This document shows, in pieces, positions 26,171 through 35,112 of a DNA stretch of 64,000 bases (its first letter is position 1; every line of letters begins with the position of its first letter). The notes under the pieces are model-generated. The model was not told the origin of the DNA. It did not search any database and saw only the letters and a list, made by a program, of their open reading frames with translations. The position numbers were made by a program, and so were the translations under genes. Source of the stretch: Aldehydirespirator sp965116965 (lineage in GTDB: Bacteria > Actinomycetota > Acidimicrobiia > Acidimicrobiales > Aldehydirespiratoraceae); assembly GCA_965116965.1 (NCBI GenBank), contig OZ220743.1, positions 3,224,001 to 3,288,000 on the forward strand, written 5' to 3'.

Positions 26171-26290
26171 GAACTGGCAGCAGAACGCACCCCATACGGT
26201 GCACAACGCTGCCAATTCCCCACACTGCCACCAGCCCAGAGCGAACTGGCAGCAGAACGCACCCCATACGGTGCACAACGCTGCCAATTC
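26171..26290 (-). repeat. hairpin repeat family A, copies 3 and 4
   Basis: Copies 26171-26218 and 26243-26290 share outer arms GAACTGGCAGC and GCTGCCAATTC with copies 1-2, but the inner stem is GCACC/GGTGC instead of GCACG/CGTGC. This is a compensatory change that keeps pairing. They lie between the DHPS-like gene (stop at 26345) and the helicase start (26155), both on the minus strand. Confidence 0.8.
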
Positions 26291-26344
26291 CCGGCACCGC
26301 GTGGTTGGACGGCCGATACCCGGCACGGCGCGGTTGGGCGGCCA

Positions 26345-27118
26345 TCATGGCTCGCTGACGGGGGCTAGGCGGGCCATGGCCTGCCGCACCCGGTCGGGGC
26401 GGTGGCAGCGGCCGTAGTCGAAGCTGGCCCGGATGCAGATCTCCAGCAGCTCGTCGTGCTGGGCGGTCTCCTTCCACGGCAGGGGCAGGTACAACGGCAG
26501 CCCGAAGGCTCGCAGCGCTTCAAGGTTCTCGTAGACCCGCTTCTGGTACCGGTAGCGGTCGGCCCACTCCCAGCCGGGCGGGCCGAATCCTGTCCCCGGG
26601 TCGAGGATCAGCCGGCTGCGATCGATGCCCGCCCTCTCCCACCGGCGCAGCGAGCGCTCGAACCAGCCGCACATCACCTCGACCGGGTCACCGGTCACAT
26701 GCCGGGAGGCCTTGGGGTCGGCGCCCCACACGAACGGCGCCACCACCGGCACGTCCCACCCGGCCGCCAGCCGCACCATGGCCGGGTTCTGCAGCCCGTC
26801 GGCCGCATTGATCATGGTGGCGCCCCCGTCGAGCGACCGCCGCATGATCTCGGGCTGCCAGGAGTCCACCGAGAGCCGCGCCCCGCGTGGTTCGCACAGC
26901 GCGGCCAGCGCCTGGACCTTTCCGTCGAGTCGCTGCCATTCCGTCTCGACGTCCACCCGCTCGGCGAATTGGGTGGATCCCGCGCCGCCGAGGTCGATGC
27001 CGACGCAGCCCTGGTCGAGCAGCTCAGCGGCCCGGGTGACGGCGCCCTCCACCGTGGTAGCCACCGAGAAGCCGGCCAGCGAGTCGGGCGACGCATTGAC
27101 GACGCCGTGCAGCCTCAT
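26345..27118 (-). CDS. dihydropteroate synthase-like pterin-binding protein
   Basis: A 257-residue TIM-barrel of the pterin-binding family. MRLHGVVNASPDSLAGFS corresponds to the first DHPS motif (normally MGI(L/V)NVTPDSFSD), LLDQGCVGIDLGGAGSTQF to the second (D-x-G-x-x-S), and ARLSVDSWQPEIMRRSLDGG to the third. LILDPGTGFGPPG carries the DPGxGF loop. The usual K-x-x-x-H-N...RVHDV ending is missing, so it may be a DHPS paralogue rather than FolP. The frame is open further upstream, but that region is dispersed repeat B, so I start at ATG 27118. A pterin dehydratase gene is 0.5 kb away. Confidence 0.75.
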   Translation of the reverse strand: MRLHGVVNASPDSLAGFSVATTVEGAVTRAAELLDQGCVGIDLGGAGSTQFAERVDVETEWQRLDGKVQALAALCEPRGARLSVDSWQPEIMRRSLDGGATMINAADGLQNPAMVRLAAGWDVPVVAPFVWGADPKASRHVTGDPVEVMCGWFERSLRRWERAGIDRSRLILDPGTGFGPPGWEWADRYRYQKRVYENLEALRAFGLPLYLPLPWKETAQHDELLEICIRASFDYGRCHRPDRVRQAMARLAPVSEP

Positions 27119-27232
27119 CGCCGGTACCCGATCCGCCACGCCCGGCAGTGTCGCACGACACCGGAACAATCCCACTCGGCACCCAAGAACTGCGCTCCCG
27201 GGGGCAAGCCCGTCGCGTCGGGACGGGTGTCT

Positions 27233-27320
27233 CCCGCTCTTGTTCGCTGCGCTCGCGGGCCGCTCGGGCCACGGCCTCGCCCGCACGGACCGGGTTCGCT
27301 CACCTGCCCGCTCGGCCTCT
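27233..27320 (-). repeat. GC-rich dispersed repeat B, copy 2
   Basis: CCCGCTCTTGTTCGCTGCG, GGGCCGCTCGGGCC and ACGGCCTCGC match copy 1 at 17658-17715, and CTCGGCCTCT closes both. It separates the DHPS-like gene from a decayed membrane-protein gene, whose 5' end is missing at this point. Confidence 0.7.
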
Positions 27321-27324
27321 CGTG

Positions 27325-27697
27325 CGGCCGCGTTGGCTCCGGTCGTGCTGATACCGCTCATCCCGGCTCTCCTCGTCGCCGCCGTCTACGGGCCGGTGGT
27401 CGTGTCGCTCGCCTACGTATCCGCCTCGGTGGGACCCGCCAAGTGGTCACTCGGCTATGGCGCCGGGCTCCTCCGGCGACGGTTCTGGGGGACGTTCGGA
27501 CGGATGCTGGCCACCTTGCTGGTGCCGATGGCCGTCACCTTGGCGGTCGGGCTGGTATTCGCGCTCGCCGGGTTCGACTCGCTGGCCTTAGAGGTGTGTC
27601 TCATCTGGTGCATGCGGTCGTCGGGACGGAGATCACGGTGGTGGGCCTGGCCGCGTTGGCGATCATCTACCACAATCTGGGAGGCGAGTCGGACTGA
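27325..27697 (+). pseudogene. fragment of DUF2510-type membrane protein, frameshifted
   Basis: One frame reads LIPLIPALLVAAVYGPVVV, ASVGPAKWSLGYGAGLLRR, FWGTFGRMLATLLVPMAV and FALAGFDSLALE. These resemble GPAEPSIRYARALLRGAFWATFGRM of the intact protein at 21538-22602. Near 27590 the frame shifts, and the continuation HLVHAVVGTEITVVGL, then ALAIIYHNLGG, matches its C-terminus (ALFTLYHDLGG), ending at TGA 27695-27697. The N-terminal half, including any DUF2510 motif, is absent and the left edge abuts repeat B. Confidence 0.7.
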
Positions 27698-28001
27698 GGC
27701 GTCCAGGCTCGTAGCCGCTGGCGGCGTCCACCCGCTCGATGAAGTCACGGTCCCGGGCCGACAGGCCGCCCACATCGTGGCTGGTGACGGCCAGCTCCAC
27801 CTTGTTGTAGACGTTGGACCACTCCGGGTGATGGAAGAGCCGCTCGGCGATGAGGGCCACGTGGGCCATGAACGCGAAAGCCGCCCGGAAGTCGGCGAAC
27901 ACATACGCGCGGCGCAGAAAGTCGCCGTCGCGGCACCAATCGGGATGGGCGGCCAGAAGGTCGGCGATCTCGGCCTCGGTAAGCAGGTCGTCTTTGCTCA
28001 T
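27663..28001 (-). CDS. pterin-4-alpha-carbinolamine dehydratase
   Basis: A 112-residue protein of the PCD/DCoH family. The signature AERLFHHPEWSNVYNKVELAV carries the catalytic His pair and Trp, and TSHDVGGLSARDRDFIERVDA follows as in bacterial PhhB. It would dehydrate 4a-hydroxy-tetrahydropterin during pterin recycling or molybdopterin-related chemistry. The C-terminal residues run 34 bp into the end of the convergent pseudogene. No phenylalanine hydroxylase is nearby; the pterin-binding DHPS-like gene is the closest related function. Confidence 0.85.
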   Translation of the reverse strand: MSKDDLLTEAEIADLLAAHPDWCRDGDFLRRAYVFADFRAAFAFMAHVALIAERLFHHPEWSNVYNKVELAVTSHDVGGLSARDRDFIERVDAASGYEPGRLSPTRLPDCGR

Positions 28002-28071
28002 GGTCCTCGATGCTACGCCGGGAGGGTCCGTTCATGAGCGGCCGGCGGGCTATGGCACGACTCGACGGGCT

Positions 28072-31000
28072 CTAGCCGGAGTCCTGGAGCTTGAGGGCGC
28101 GGGTGATGAAGCTGGCCATCTCGGCGCGGGTGGTCGGCTGCCAGGGGCAGTACAGCAGCGGCTCGTCGGAGCAGCCCACGGTGACGCCGGTCGCGAACAG
28201 GGCGTCGATGTCGGCGTCGTGGCCGGAGCCTGCGACGTCTTCGAAGTCCGCCGGATCGGCCTCAGCCAACTCGAACGCCCTCACCAGGAAGCTCGCCATC
28301 TCGGCGCGGGTGACCGGATCGCCGGGACAGAACAGCCGCGGCTCCGTAGTGCATCCCAAGGTGATGCGGAGCCGCGCCAGCCTCTCTACGTAGCGGGCCC
28401 ACCACTGGCCGGCGCGCACATCCTCGAAGCGCGACCGGTTGGGGCGCCCAGGGTCGTCGTCCTCCAGCACCCGCACCAGCCACACCGCCATCTCCCAGCG
28501 CCTGATCGACTCGTTCGGGCACAGCCGCCCCCTCCAGCAGCCGGTCCGGGCCAACACCCCCTCGGTGGCCAACTCCAGCACCGCCTTGGAATGGACCCCC
28601 GCCTCATCGAGGTCGAAGAAATCATCAGCCGGGTTCCGCGACAGCCCGCCGCCGGGGCCGGGACCGGGACGGGGGCCGGGACCGGGGCCGGGACCGGGAC
28701 CGGGACCGGGGCCGGGACCGACCGACTCGGCCACAACGCCGACGGTGGACCCCTGCGCGCTGTCCTGGAACTGGGGCTCGAAGCGGTCGGTGTAGACGGC
28801 GCGGGCCTGCAAGTGGTGATCCAGGTCGTCGTCGGTGGGCTGGTACGTTCTCGAATCGGCACCGTCGATCAGATCCCATCCCCCGGACTGGCTCTTGGAG
28901 CGACGCCATTCCCACAAGGCGACTGAGACCCCGCGGTCGGGATCGGACAGCGTCGCGGTCAGCGACTGGCCCACGCCCGGGAACTCCGAGGAGAACGTCA
29001 CCGTGCCGGTTTCCTCGACGTTGACGACGTCGATGGTTACCTGGATCGAGTCATCGGCGTTCGAAGGATCGCTGGCGGTGACCGTGACCGAATAGCTGGA
29101 ACGCGACTCGTGGTCGAGCACGGCCTTGGTCTCGATCTGGCCCGAGTCGGCATCGATGCCGAACAACGCGCCATACGATCCAGTGAGCACGTATGTCAGG
29201 CTGTCTCCCTGCGCATCGTCGGCCACGACCGGCGCGCCGACTGAGCGGCCCGTGGTAGTGTCCACAGCCGTATTCTCGATCACGCTGCGCATTCCGTCCT
29301 CGGTGGCCGGGAACTGGGGAGCGGTGTTGACCGCCGGCGCGGCCCGGACTGGGTTCTGGGAGACGGCTCTCTCCGTCTTGCCTGTCCCGTGCAAGTCCCC
29401 GTAGGTGGCAGAAACCCTCAGGTAGCGGCCCACATCGGCATCCACCGGGATGTAGGACTTCCGGCCGGCGCCGGTGATCGGATCCCAGGGACCGGATCGG
29501 CTCGTACCGCTCTCCCAGGCCCAGGTTAGGCCGCTCTGGCCGCGGTCGGGGTCGTCGAGCGTCGCGGTCAGGGCCGTTCCCGCTTGGGGCTGCGTCCTGT
29601 CCAGCGTCACCACTCCGGGCTCGTCGAGGTCGATGACAGTCACGGTCAAGCTGAGCGATTCCCGGTTGAGTCCATCGGACGCGGCGACGTCCACGTGGTA
29701 GCGGTTGTCCCGGTTGGAGTCGGCCGGCGTCTCGTGGTCGGGCGCCGCGGCGAAGGAGAGATCTCCGTTGTCGATGGTGAAGTCGCCCTGGTCGGTCCCC
29801 GAGAGCTCCCAGTAGATGGGGCCGTTCTCCGGGTCGTCCACAACCCTCAGCGACCCCACCCGTCCCGTGCCGTTCTCGTCGTAGTCGAAGGTGGCGTCCC
29901 CCTCCAGTTTGAACGGCTCGTTGTCGTCGGTGACGGTCACCGTGACGGGCGTGTCCCTGCTCTCGGCCCCGTCGGAGACCGTCACCACGACCTCGTAAGT
30001 GTTGTCCCTGCCCTGATCGGTCGGATCCTCGTAGTCGGGCGAGGACACGAACTCGAGCCTTCCGTCGTTGAACACGAAGTCGTTCTGGTCGGTCCCCGAG
30101 AACTGCCACACGACGCCGGCGCCCTCGGGGTCCTTGGCGGTCAGCTCGGTCACAACGCCGGTGCCGTTCTCCCGGTAGCTGACGTCGGTGTCGCCCGCCA
30201 GTTCCGGCGGCTCGTCCACATCCTCGACCGTCACGGTCACCGCGATGGACGCGTCGGTGGCGGCGTCGGCGTTGCCGTCGTCGTCCTTGCCGTCCCGCAC
30301 GAGGACCGTCACCGTGTGGCTGGTCGTGTCCTCGAAATTCAAAAGCTCCTTGATCCTCAGCTGGCCCGTGGACGGGCCGACGTCGAAGAGCGCGGCGTCG
30401 CGTCCGCTCAGCGAGTACGCGAGGGTGTCATTCTCATAGTCTCGGGCGCCGACGGGAGCGCCGACGGGAGCGCCGACTGCGAGGTCCTCGGGCACGGCGC
30501 GGGCCGCCGCGTCGCCCTCGACGAAGAAGGGCTCGCCGTTGGAGGCGCCCGGCTTGCCCCGGACCGTGACCGACCAGTCGCCGCCGCGGGCATTGGCCGC
30601 CCTCACCTGCACGTCGCGCCGCAGCCCGTCGCTGAGCCCGGTGATCGTGTAGCTGCGGGCCGCGGCGGCGGCTGCGTCCTCGATCACCGTCCAGGCCGAG
30701 TCGTCGGCCTTGTTGCGGGAGTCGCTGCGGATGTGGCGCACGTCGTATCCGGTGATGTCCGTCGAGCCGCTGTAGGCCGGCGCGGTCCACCGCACGGTCA
30801 ACGAGTCGGTGCCGGGCTCGATGTGGTCCGGGGCCGCGGCGCCGGGCTTGGCCCTGTGCCCGTATACGTTGATCCTCCAAGCCTGCAGAAGGTTGATGTA
30901 GTTGAAGGACGGACTCCTGACCGTGTCCCGCATCCGCAGCGTCCAAGTGCCCGACGGGTCCTCCCCGAGGTGGCGGGCCGACCCTAGGCGGATAGGCTGA

Positions 31001-34000
31001 TAGGAGCTGCACTGGCCGGGTCCGCAGTGCGTCGTTTCGGGCACCGACAGCTTCGAGACCGATCCCGACGGCGACACCAGCTCCACTTCGAGGTGTCGGA
31101 AGTCGGGCGCGTTGAAGCCGGCGTAGAGTTCCACGTACTCGGTGAAGTCGATCTCCGATGCGACCGCTACGCTGCGCTCGACCCACCGTCCCCCGTTGGG
31201 GATCTCCACGCCCTGACCGGAGTAGCGAACCGCGGGCGGCCTCGCTTCGCGCATGGCGGGCAGCTTCGGCCAGCCGTCTGCCAGTTCGAGGGCTGCTTCG
31301 GCGTCGAGCACCCCGAAGCCGTACTCGTGGTTGAACTCGTAGTGCTCGGGGTCGGCGGGGTCGGAGCCGTGCTTGACCGCGCCGGTCTCCCAGCCGGTGT
31401 TGTCGGGGTCGTTCTTGCGGGCCGACCCGGCCAGGATCAGCTTCAGGTCGCGCCAGCTGAGGCCGCTGTCGACGGCCCGCAACAGCGCGGCCGCGCCCGA
31501 GACCAGCGGGGCGGCCGAGCTGGTCCCACCGAAGTCGACTGTGTAGCGGCTGAGGTTGTCGGTGGTGCCGATGCCGGCCCTGTTCAGGGACGAGCCGTTG
31601 GACGGCGCGCAGATCCAGAGGTTGGCGCCCATCTCGGAGTACCCGGACCGCCGGCCGAGGTCGTTCACCGCGCACACCGCGGTCACCGCGCGGTGGGAGA
31701 TGTACTCGTTGTGGGTCGCGTAGTCGCCCTCTCCGGCGGCGTTGCCGGCCGAGAACACGTAGAAGACGCCCTTGCCCCCGAAACCTCCGGCGATGCCCGA
31801 TTCCACGGCTCGCACCCAGAGCGAGAACGCCAGGGCCGGAACGCGACGCGTGCTGGGGCCGGGGCCCCAGCTGTTGTTGACGACGGCGGTGTCGGCCATG
31901 TGCCGGGTCATGGCGTCGGCTTCATTGACGGCGCTCGAATTCCGCAGGAAGTTGTAGCCGTAGATCGTGGCTCGGGGAGCGATGCCCCGCACTCCGATGT
32001 CGTTGTCGCGGGCCGCGATCACTCCGGCCACCGCGGTGCCGTGCGAGTGGGCCGGGTCGTAGAACCCGGTTTGGAACTCGGTGTAGTCGTGGTTCCGGGA
32101 TTGGTCGACGTTGTCGCGCAGGTCGGGGTGGTCGGACTGGAGCCCGTCGTCGACCACGGCCACGTTGACGCCTGCTCCCAGGGTGGTTTCCCAGGCGCCC
32201 TCGGCGTTGGCGTCCTCGCCGTCGGCGCCTTTGCGCTGGCCCGTGTTGTCGAGGTGCCACTGGCACCCGTACAAGGCGTCGTGGATGTCGGCGTTGGACA
32301 CCGGGATGCTCTCGCATGTGTCGATCATGTGGGCATACAAGACGTCCTCGGTCGACATCACGGCGTACGGGCCGGTCTCAGAGCCGGAGCCGTCGGGGTT
32401 GCGGCTCACTTTCAGGTAATGGGTCCCCGCGTCCACTTCGTGGAGGAGCGCGAAGCCGTACGACGTCGGGATCACTACCGCGTCGGCGACGGTGTTGCCG
32501 TCGCTGTCGAGGAGTTCCGCGGTGACGTCGACGCTGAGCCCGGATCCGAAGACGCGCACATGGGTGTCTTCGTCGGTCTCGATGCGGAAGTAGTCCGTGT
32601 CGGTCGTGGGGTCGATCGTGCCGACGGCCGCCCGGTAGAAGTCCAGCGGGATGGCGCTGTCGCGGGTGCTGCCCGGGTCGTGGGCCTCAAGCAGGTACAG
32701 CGAGTACAGCCCCTGGTAGAACGGAGAGGCCGGCGCCACGTCGATGCGGTAGGTGCCCGCCGCGAGGTCGGCCCGATGCACGAACCCGCTGGCGGGAAGG
32801 CGGTCGAACGACTCGCGGCTGACGGCGTCGCCGTTGGAGTCGACGATCTCGCCGTCGATCCTGCTCGAGCCGCGCACGATGACCTTGGTCTGCTGCGCGA
32901 GGGTGAAGGTGTACGAGTCGGTGTCCCTGATCCGGTCGGTCAGGCCGGTGAGGCCGGCGCCGAGCGCGATGGGCTGCGGGTCGCTGGCGCTGGAGTCGGA
33001 GATCGTCAAGGCCCTGACGATGTAGTCGCCGGTCGCTTCGTCGTAGCTGGTCACCTTGATGTAGTAGGTCCCGGCCTCCAGCGAGTCCCAGATGAGAAAG
33101 TTCCGTATCCCCAAGCCGAGGAAGCCGTCGTCGTTGCTCGAGATGCGGGTGCCGTCGCTGCTTTGGAGCTCGCCTACGGTGTCGAGATCTCCTCTGGTGT
33201 GAACGACGACGCCGGTGGCGGCGCCCAGCACGAGCTTGAAGTAGTCCACGTCGTCGCCGGGGTCCACCGAGCCGCCCACGTAGGCACCGGCCGTCACTTC
33301 GGTGGCGTCGCCCCGGGTGTCGCCGTGCTCGGCGGGGGTGCCCGTCGCGGTCGCCGACCAGGCCGACGCGCTCGACGTCACCGCCCGGACCTGCACGTCG
33401 TAGTCGGTGCCGTTGGCGAGGCCCTGGAGCACGTGCAGCGACCGGCCGGCGGCCCAGGAGGCCTGCTCGACGGTCGTCCAGTTGGCGTCGACCGTCTTGT
33501 CGGCGGCGCTGGTCTCAATGTAGCGCAGACCGTACGAGGCGACCGTGGCCCTCTCTGCGTGCGGGGGCCCGGTCCACGACACCGTGAGAGCCCCGTCGCC
33601 GACGACGACCGAAGAGATTGCCGGCGCGCCGATCCGGGGCATCCCCTCCGACGTGGCCGACCAGACGCCCGCACCCTCGGAGTTCACAGCCCGCATCTGG
33701 ATGTCGTAGGACACCTCGCCGTGCAGACCGCCGAGCGTGTACTGCAGCGTGCCCGAACTCCACACCGAGGCCTCCGCGGTCCAGTTGGCGTCCACCGACT
33801 CGTCGTCGCCGGTCTCGATGTAGCGCAGGTCGTAGGAGGTGACAGTCCCGCCCGGCGCAGTCCACTCCACCGTGAGCGACCCTTCACCAGCAGTGACCGA
33901 AGTGATCGTCGGAGCTGCGGGCTGCGCGGCGACGACGCCGACCACAGCCAACTGCGACAACATCGCCGCCGCCAGCGCGACGCCGAGCAGCCGCCTCCCC

Positions 34001-34122
34001 CGCCGCGGCGCAGGGATCGACCGGAACCTCCGCCGGATCCCGTCGCCGAGCAGCCGCTCTCGCCCGTCGCGGCGCAGGGATCGACCGGAGCCTCCGCGGC
34101 GTCCCTCGCCGAGTGCTCTCAC
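28072..34122 (-). CDS. secreted kexin-like S8 protease with FN3, PPC, P-domain, cadherin-like and SLH-like repeats
   Basis: A 2,016-residue exported protein. Starting at GTG 34122, a basic leader and signal segment (RRLLGVALAAAMLSQLAVVG) end near residue 66. Domains in order: two FN3 (about 70-265); three PPC-type beta domains (about 270-590); S8 protease with catalytic Asp658 (VAVVDDGLQSDHPDL), His694 (HSHGTAVAGVIA) and Ser868 (GGTSSAAPLVSG); a P-domain-like jelly roll (about 935-1070); an FN3; several cadherin-like repeats with DY(E/-)...VTVTV patterns; a Gly-Pro repeat linker; and three C-terminal SLH-like motifs (CPNESIRRWEMAVWL, FCPGDPVTRAEMASFL, YCPWQPTTRAEMASFI). NNSWGP and the P-domain point to the kexin branch. 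The GTGA overlap with the upstream gene implies coupling. No propeptide is present within this protein. Confidence 0.88.
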   Translation of the reverse strand: MRALGEGRRGGSGRSLRRDGRERLLGDGIRRRFRSIPAPRRGRRLLGVALAAAMLSQLAVVGVVAAQPAAPTITSVTAGEGSLTVEWTAPGGTVTSYDLRYIETGDDESVDANWTAEASVWSSGTLQYTLGGLHGEVSYDIQMRAVNSEGAGVWSATSEGMPRIGAPAISSVVVGDGALTVSWTGPPHAERATVASYGLRYIETSAADKTVDANWTTVEQASWAAGRSLHVLQGLANGTDYDVQVRAVTSSASAWSATATGTPAEHGDTRGDATEVTAGAYVGGSVDPGDDVDYFKLVLGAATGVVVHTRGDLDTVGELQSSDGTRISSNDDGFLGLGIRNFLIWDSLEAGTYYIKVTSYDEATGDYIVRALTISDSSASDPQPIALGAGLTGLTDRIRDTDSYTFTLAQQTKVIVRGSSRIDGEIVDSNGDAVSRESFDRLPASGFVHRADLAAGTYRIDVAPASPFYQGLYSLYLLEAHDPGSTRDSAIPLDFYRAAVGTIDPTTDTDYFRIETDEDTHVRVFGSGLSVDVTAELLDSDGNTVADAVVIPTSYGFALLHEVDAGTHYLKVSRNPDGSGSETGPYAVMSTEDVLYAHMIDTCESIPVSNADIHDALYGCQWHLDNTGQRKGADGEDANAEGAWETTLGAGVNVAVVDDGLQSDHPDLRDNVDQSRNHDYTEFQTGFYDPAHSHGTAVAGVIAARDNDIGVRGIAPRATIYGYNFLRNSSAVNEADAMTRHMADTAVVNNSWGPGPSTRRVPALAFSLWVRAVESGIAGGFGGKGVFYVFSAGNAAGEGDYATHNEYISHRAVTAVCAVNDLGRRSGYSEMGANLWICAPSNGSSLNRAGIGTTDNLSRYTVDFGGTSSAAPLVSGAAALLRAVDSGLSWRDLKLILAGSARKNDPDNTGWETGAVKHGSDPADPEHYEFNHEYGFGVLDAEAALELADGWPKLPAMREARPPAVRYSGQGVEIPNGGRWVERSVAVASEIDFTEYVELYAGFNAPDFRHLEVELVSPSGSVSKLSVPETTHCGPGQCSSYQPIRLGSARHLGEDPSGTWTLRMRDTVRSPSFNYINLLQAWRINVYGHRAKPGAAAPDHIEPGTDSLTVRWTAPAYSGSTDITGYDVRHIRSDSRNKADDSAWTVIEDAAAAAARSYTITGLSDGLRRDVQVRAANARGGDWSVTVRGKPGASNGEPFFVEGDAAARAVPEDLAVGAPVGAPVGARDYENDTLAYSLSGRDAALFDVGPSTGQLRIKELLNFEDTTSHTVTVLVRDGKDDDGNADAATDASIAVTVTVEDVDEPPELAGDTDVSYRENGTGVVTELTAKDPEGAGVVWQFSGTDQNDFVFNDGRLEFVSSPDYEDPTDQGRDNTYEVVVTVSDGAESRDTPVTVTVTDDNEPFKLEGDATFDYDENGTGRVGSLRVVDDPENGPIYWELSGTDQGDFTIDNGDLSFAAAPDHETPADSNRDNRYHVDVAASDGLNRESLSLTVTVIDLDEPGVVTLDRTQPQAGTALTATLDDPDRGQSGLTWAWESGTSRSGPWDPITGAGRKSYIPVDADVGRYLRVSATYGDLHGTGKTERAVSQNPVRAAPAVNTAPQFPATEDGMRSVIENTAVDTTTGRSVGAPVVADDAQGDSLTYVLTGSYGALFGIDADSGQIETKAVLDHESRSSYSVTVTASDPSNADDSIQVTIDVVNVEETGTVTFSSEFPGVGQSLTATLSDPDRGVSVALWEWRRSKSQSGGWDLIDGADSRTYQPTDDDLDHHLQARAVYTDRFEPQFQDSAQGSTVGVVAESVGPGPGPGPGPGPGPGPRPGPGPGGGLSRNPADDFFDLDEAGVHSKAVLELATEGVLARTGCWRGRLCPNESIRRWEMAVWLVRVLEDDDPGRPNRSRFEDVRAGQWWARYVERLARLRITLGCTTEPRLFCPGDPVTRAEMASFLVRAFELAEADPADFEDVAGSGHDADIDALFATGVTVGCSDEPLLYCPWQPTTRAEMASFITRALKLQDSG

Positions 34123-35090
34123 TGGTCGGTGTACTCCCTCGACCAGTTGGGGCTCGCGATCTCGACGCCGGCCTGTCCTGCCAGTGCATTGGCCAGGTCC
34201 AGCGACGCGAAACCCGGCTCGGTCTCGACGACGAACCCGTTGGGAAGGTAGCTCAGCTCCGAGACGCGGTCCGGCTCGATGCCGTTGCGGCTGAGGAACC
34301 CGGCCACTGCGTCGGCGTCCCATTCGGGGTCGAGGACGAGTATCACCCCGCCGGGGAGGGTCATCTGCTCGCCCGATTCGGACAGGAACACCGGCTGGGC
34401 CCCGCCGGCCCCCTCGGCGACGTCGTCCCGCGGCACGATCGTGCCGCCGTCGAGCACGACCCGGTCCAGTACCAGCCGGACACTCTGCGTCCGGTCGCCG
34501 TCCTGCCAGGTGTACCGGGGTCCCAAAGCCGGCGGGACTCCGGAGGCGCCGCCAGCCGCAGCGGTGCCGTCCGGTCCCGCCTGCTCCACCGGTTCCACAG
34601 GAATGTCCTGCTGCATCGCTGTCGCCAGACCGAAGGCTGTCTCGGCGGGGTCGAGGATCTCAATAGCCTCGATCGCCGGCCCGAATCCCGCGCCCTGCGG
34701 ACCGGGCGGCGGAACCTCGACCGCGGGTCCGGGACCGGCACCCGGGTCCCCACTGCGCAACCGCCTCGCAGGGCCGCCGGACGGCTGCACGGCCAGACCA
34801 ACGGAGGAGTCCGGCCCAGAGACGGCCGATGCCACACCGACCGGCGCGCCCGACTCGGCACCATGGACGAGGTCCGCTCCGGAGCCCGCCGAGTCCGCGC
34901 CACCGGCCGAGTCCGCGCCCTGGACCGAGTCCGCGCCAGAGACCACAGCATCGTCCCGAACTCCGTCTCCGGCGTCGCCGCACCCGGCCAACATCAGCAT
35001 GGCCAACATCCACGAGAGCGCGCCCGCCGCCAAGCTGGCCGCCACCCGATTCGAGCTGTCCGCCTTCGTCGCCGTCGAACTGTCTGTCAT
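34119..35090 (-). CDS. lipoprotein with subtilase-propeptide-like C-terminus
   Basis: A roughly 323-residue protein starting at ATG 35090 (35093 also possible). A lipoprotein signal (LSWMLAMLMLAGCGDAGD) is followed by a low-complexity Gly/Ala/Ser/Asp linker. Near residue 195, a domain begins YTWQDGDRTQSVRLVLDRVV. The C-terminus (VILVLDPEWDADAVAGFL, then LPNGFVVETEPGFASLDLANALAG and VEIASPNWSREY) resembles the I9/S8-type prodomain, which normally precedes a subtilase catalytic domain and ends with an A-x-P-N/D motif. The gene overlaps the protease start by four bases. I infer a prodomain supplied in trans as chaperone or inhibitor. The IS1380 copy ends 20 bp before its start, so its native promoter has probably been displaced. 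Confidence 0.6.
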   Translation of the reverse strand: MTDSSTATKADSSNRVAASLAAGALSWMLAMLMLAGCGDAGDGVRDDAVVSGADSVQGADSAGGADSAGSGADLVHGAESGAPVGVASAVSGPDSSVGLAVQPSGGPARRLRSGDPGAGPGPAVEVPPPGPQGAGFGPAIEAIEILDPAETAFGLATAMQQDIPVEPVEQAGPDGTAAAGGASGVPPALGPRYTWQDGDRTQSVRLVLDRVVLDGGTIVPRDDVAEGAGGAQPVFLSESGEQMTLPGGVILVLDPEWDADAVAGFLSRNGIEPDRVSELSYLPNGFVVETEPGFASLDLANALAGQAGVEIASPNWSREYTDQ

Positions 35091-35112
35091 CATCGAGACC
35101 CTCGAGTGCTTA

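Noticed and set aside
26345..27361. Longer N-terminus for the DHPS-like protein from 27361
   Set aside because: The extra 81 codons run through dispersed repeat B and have no similarity to the family, whose first motif begins at the ATG 27118.
28650..28720. Short GGGACC/GGGGCC repeats as a regulatory or CRISPR-like array
   Set aside because: They encode the Gly-Pro linker before the SLH-like motifs of the large protease.
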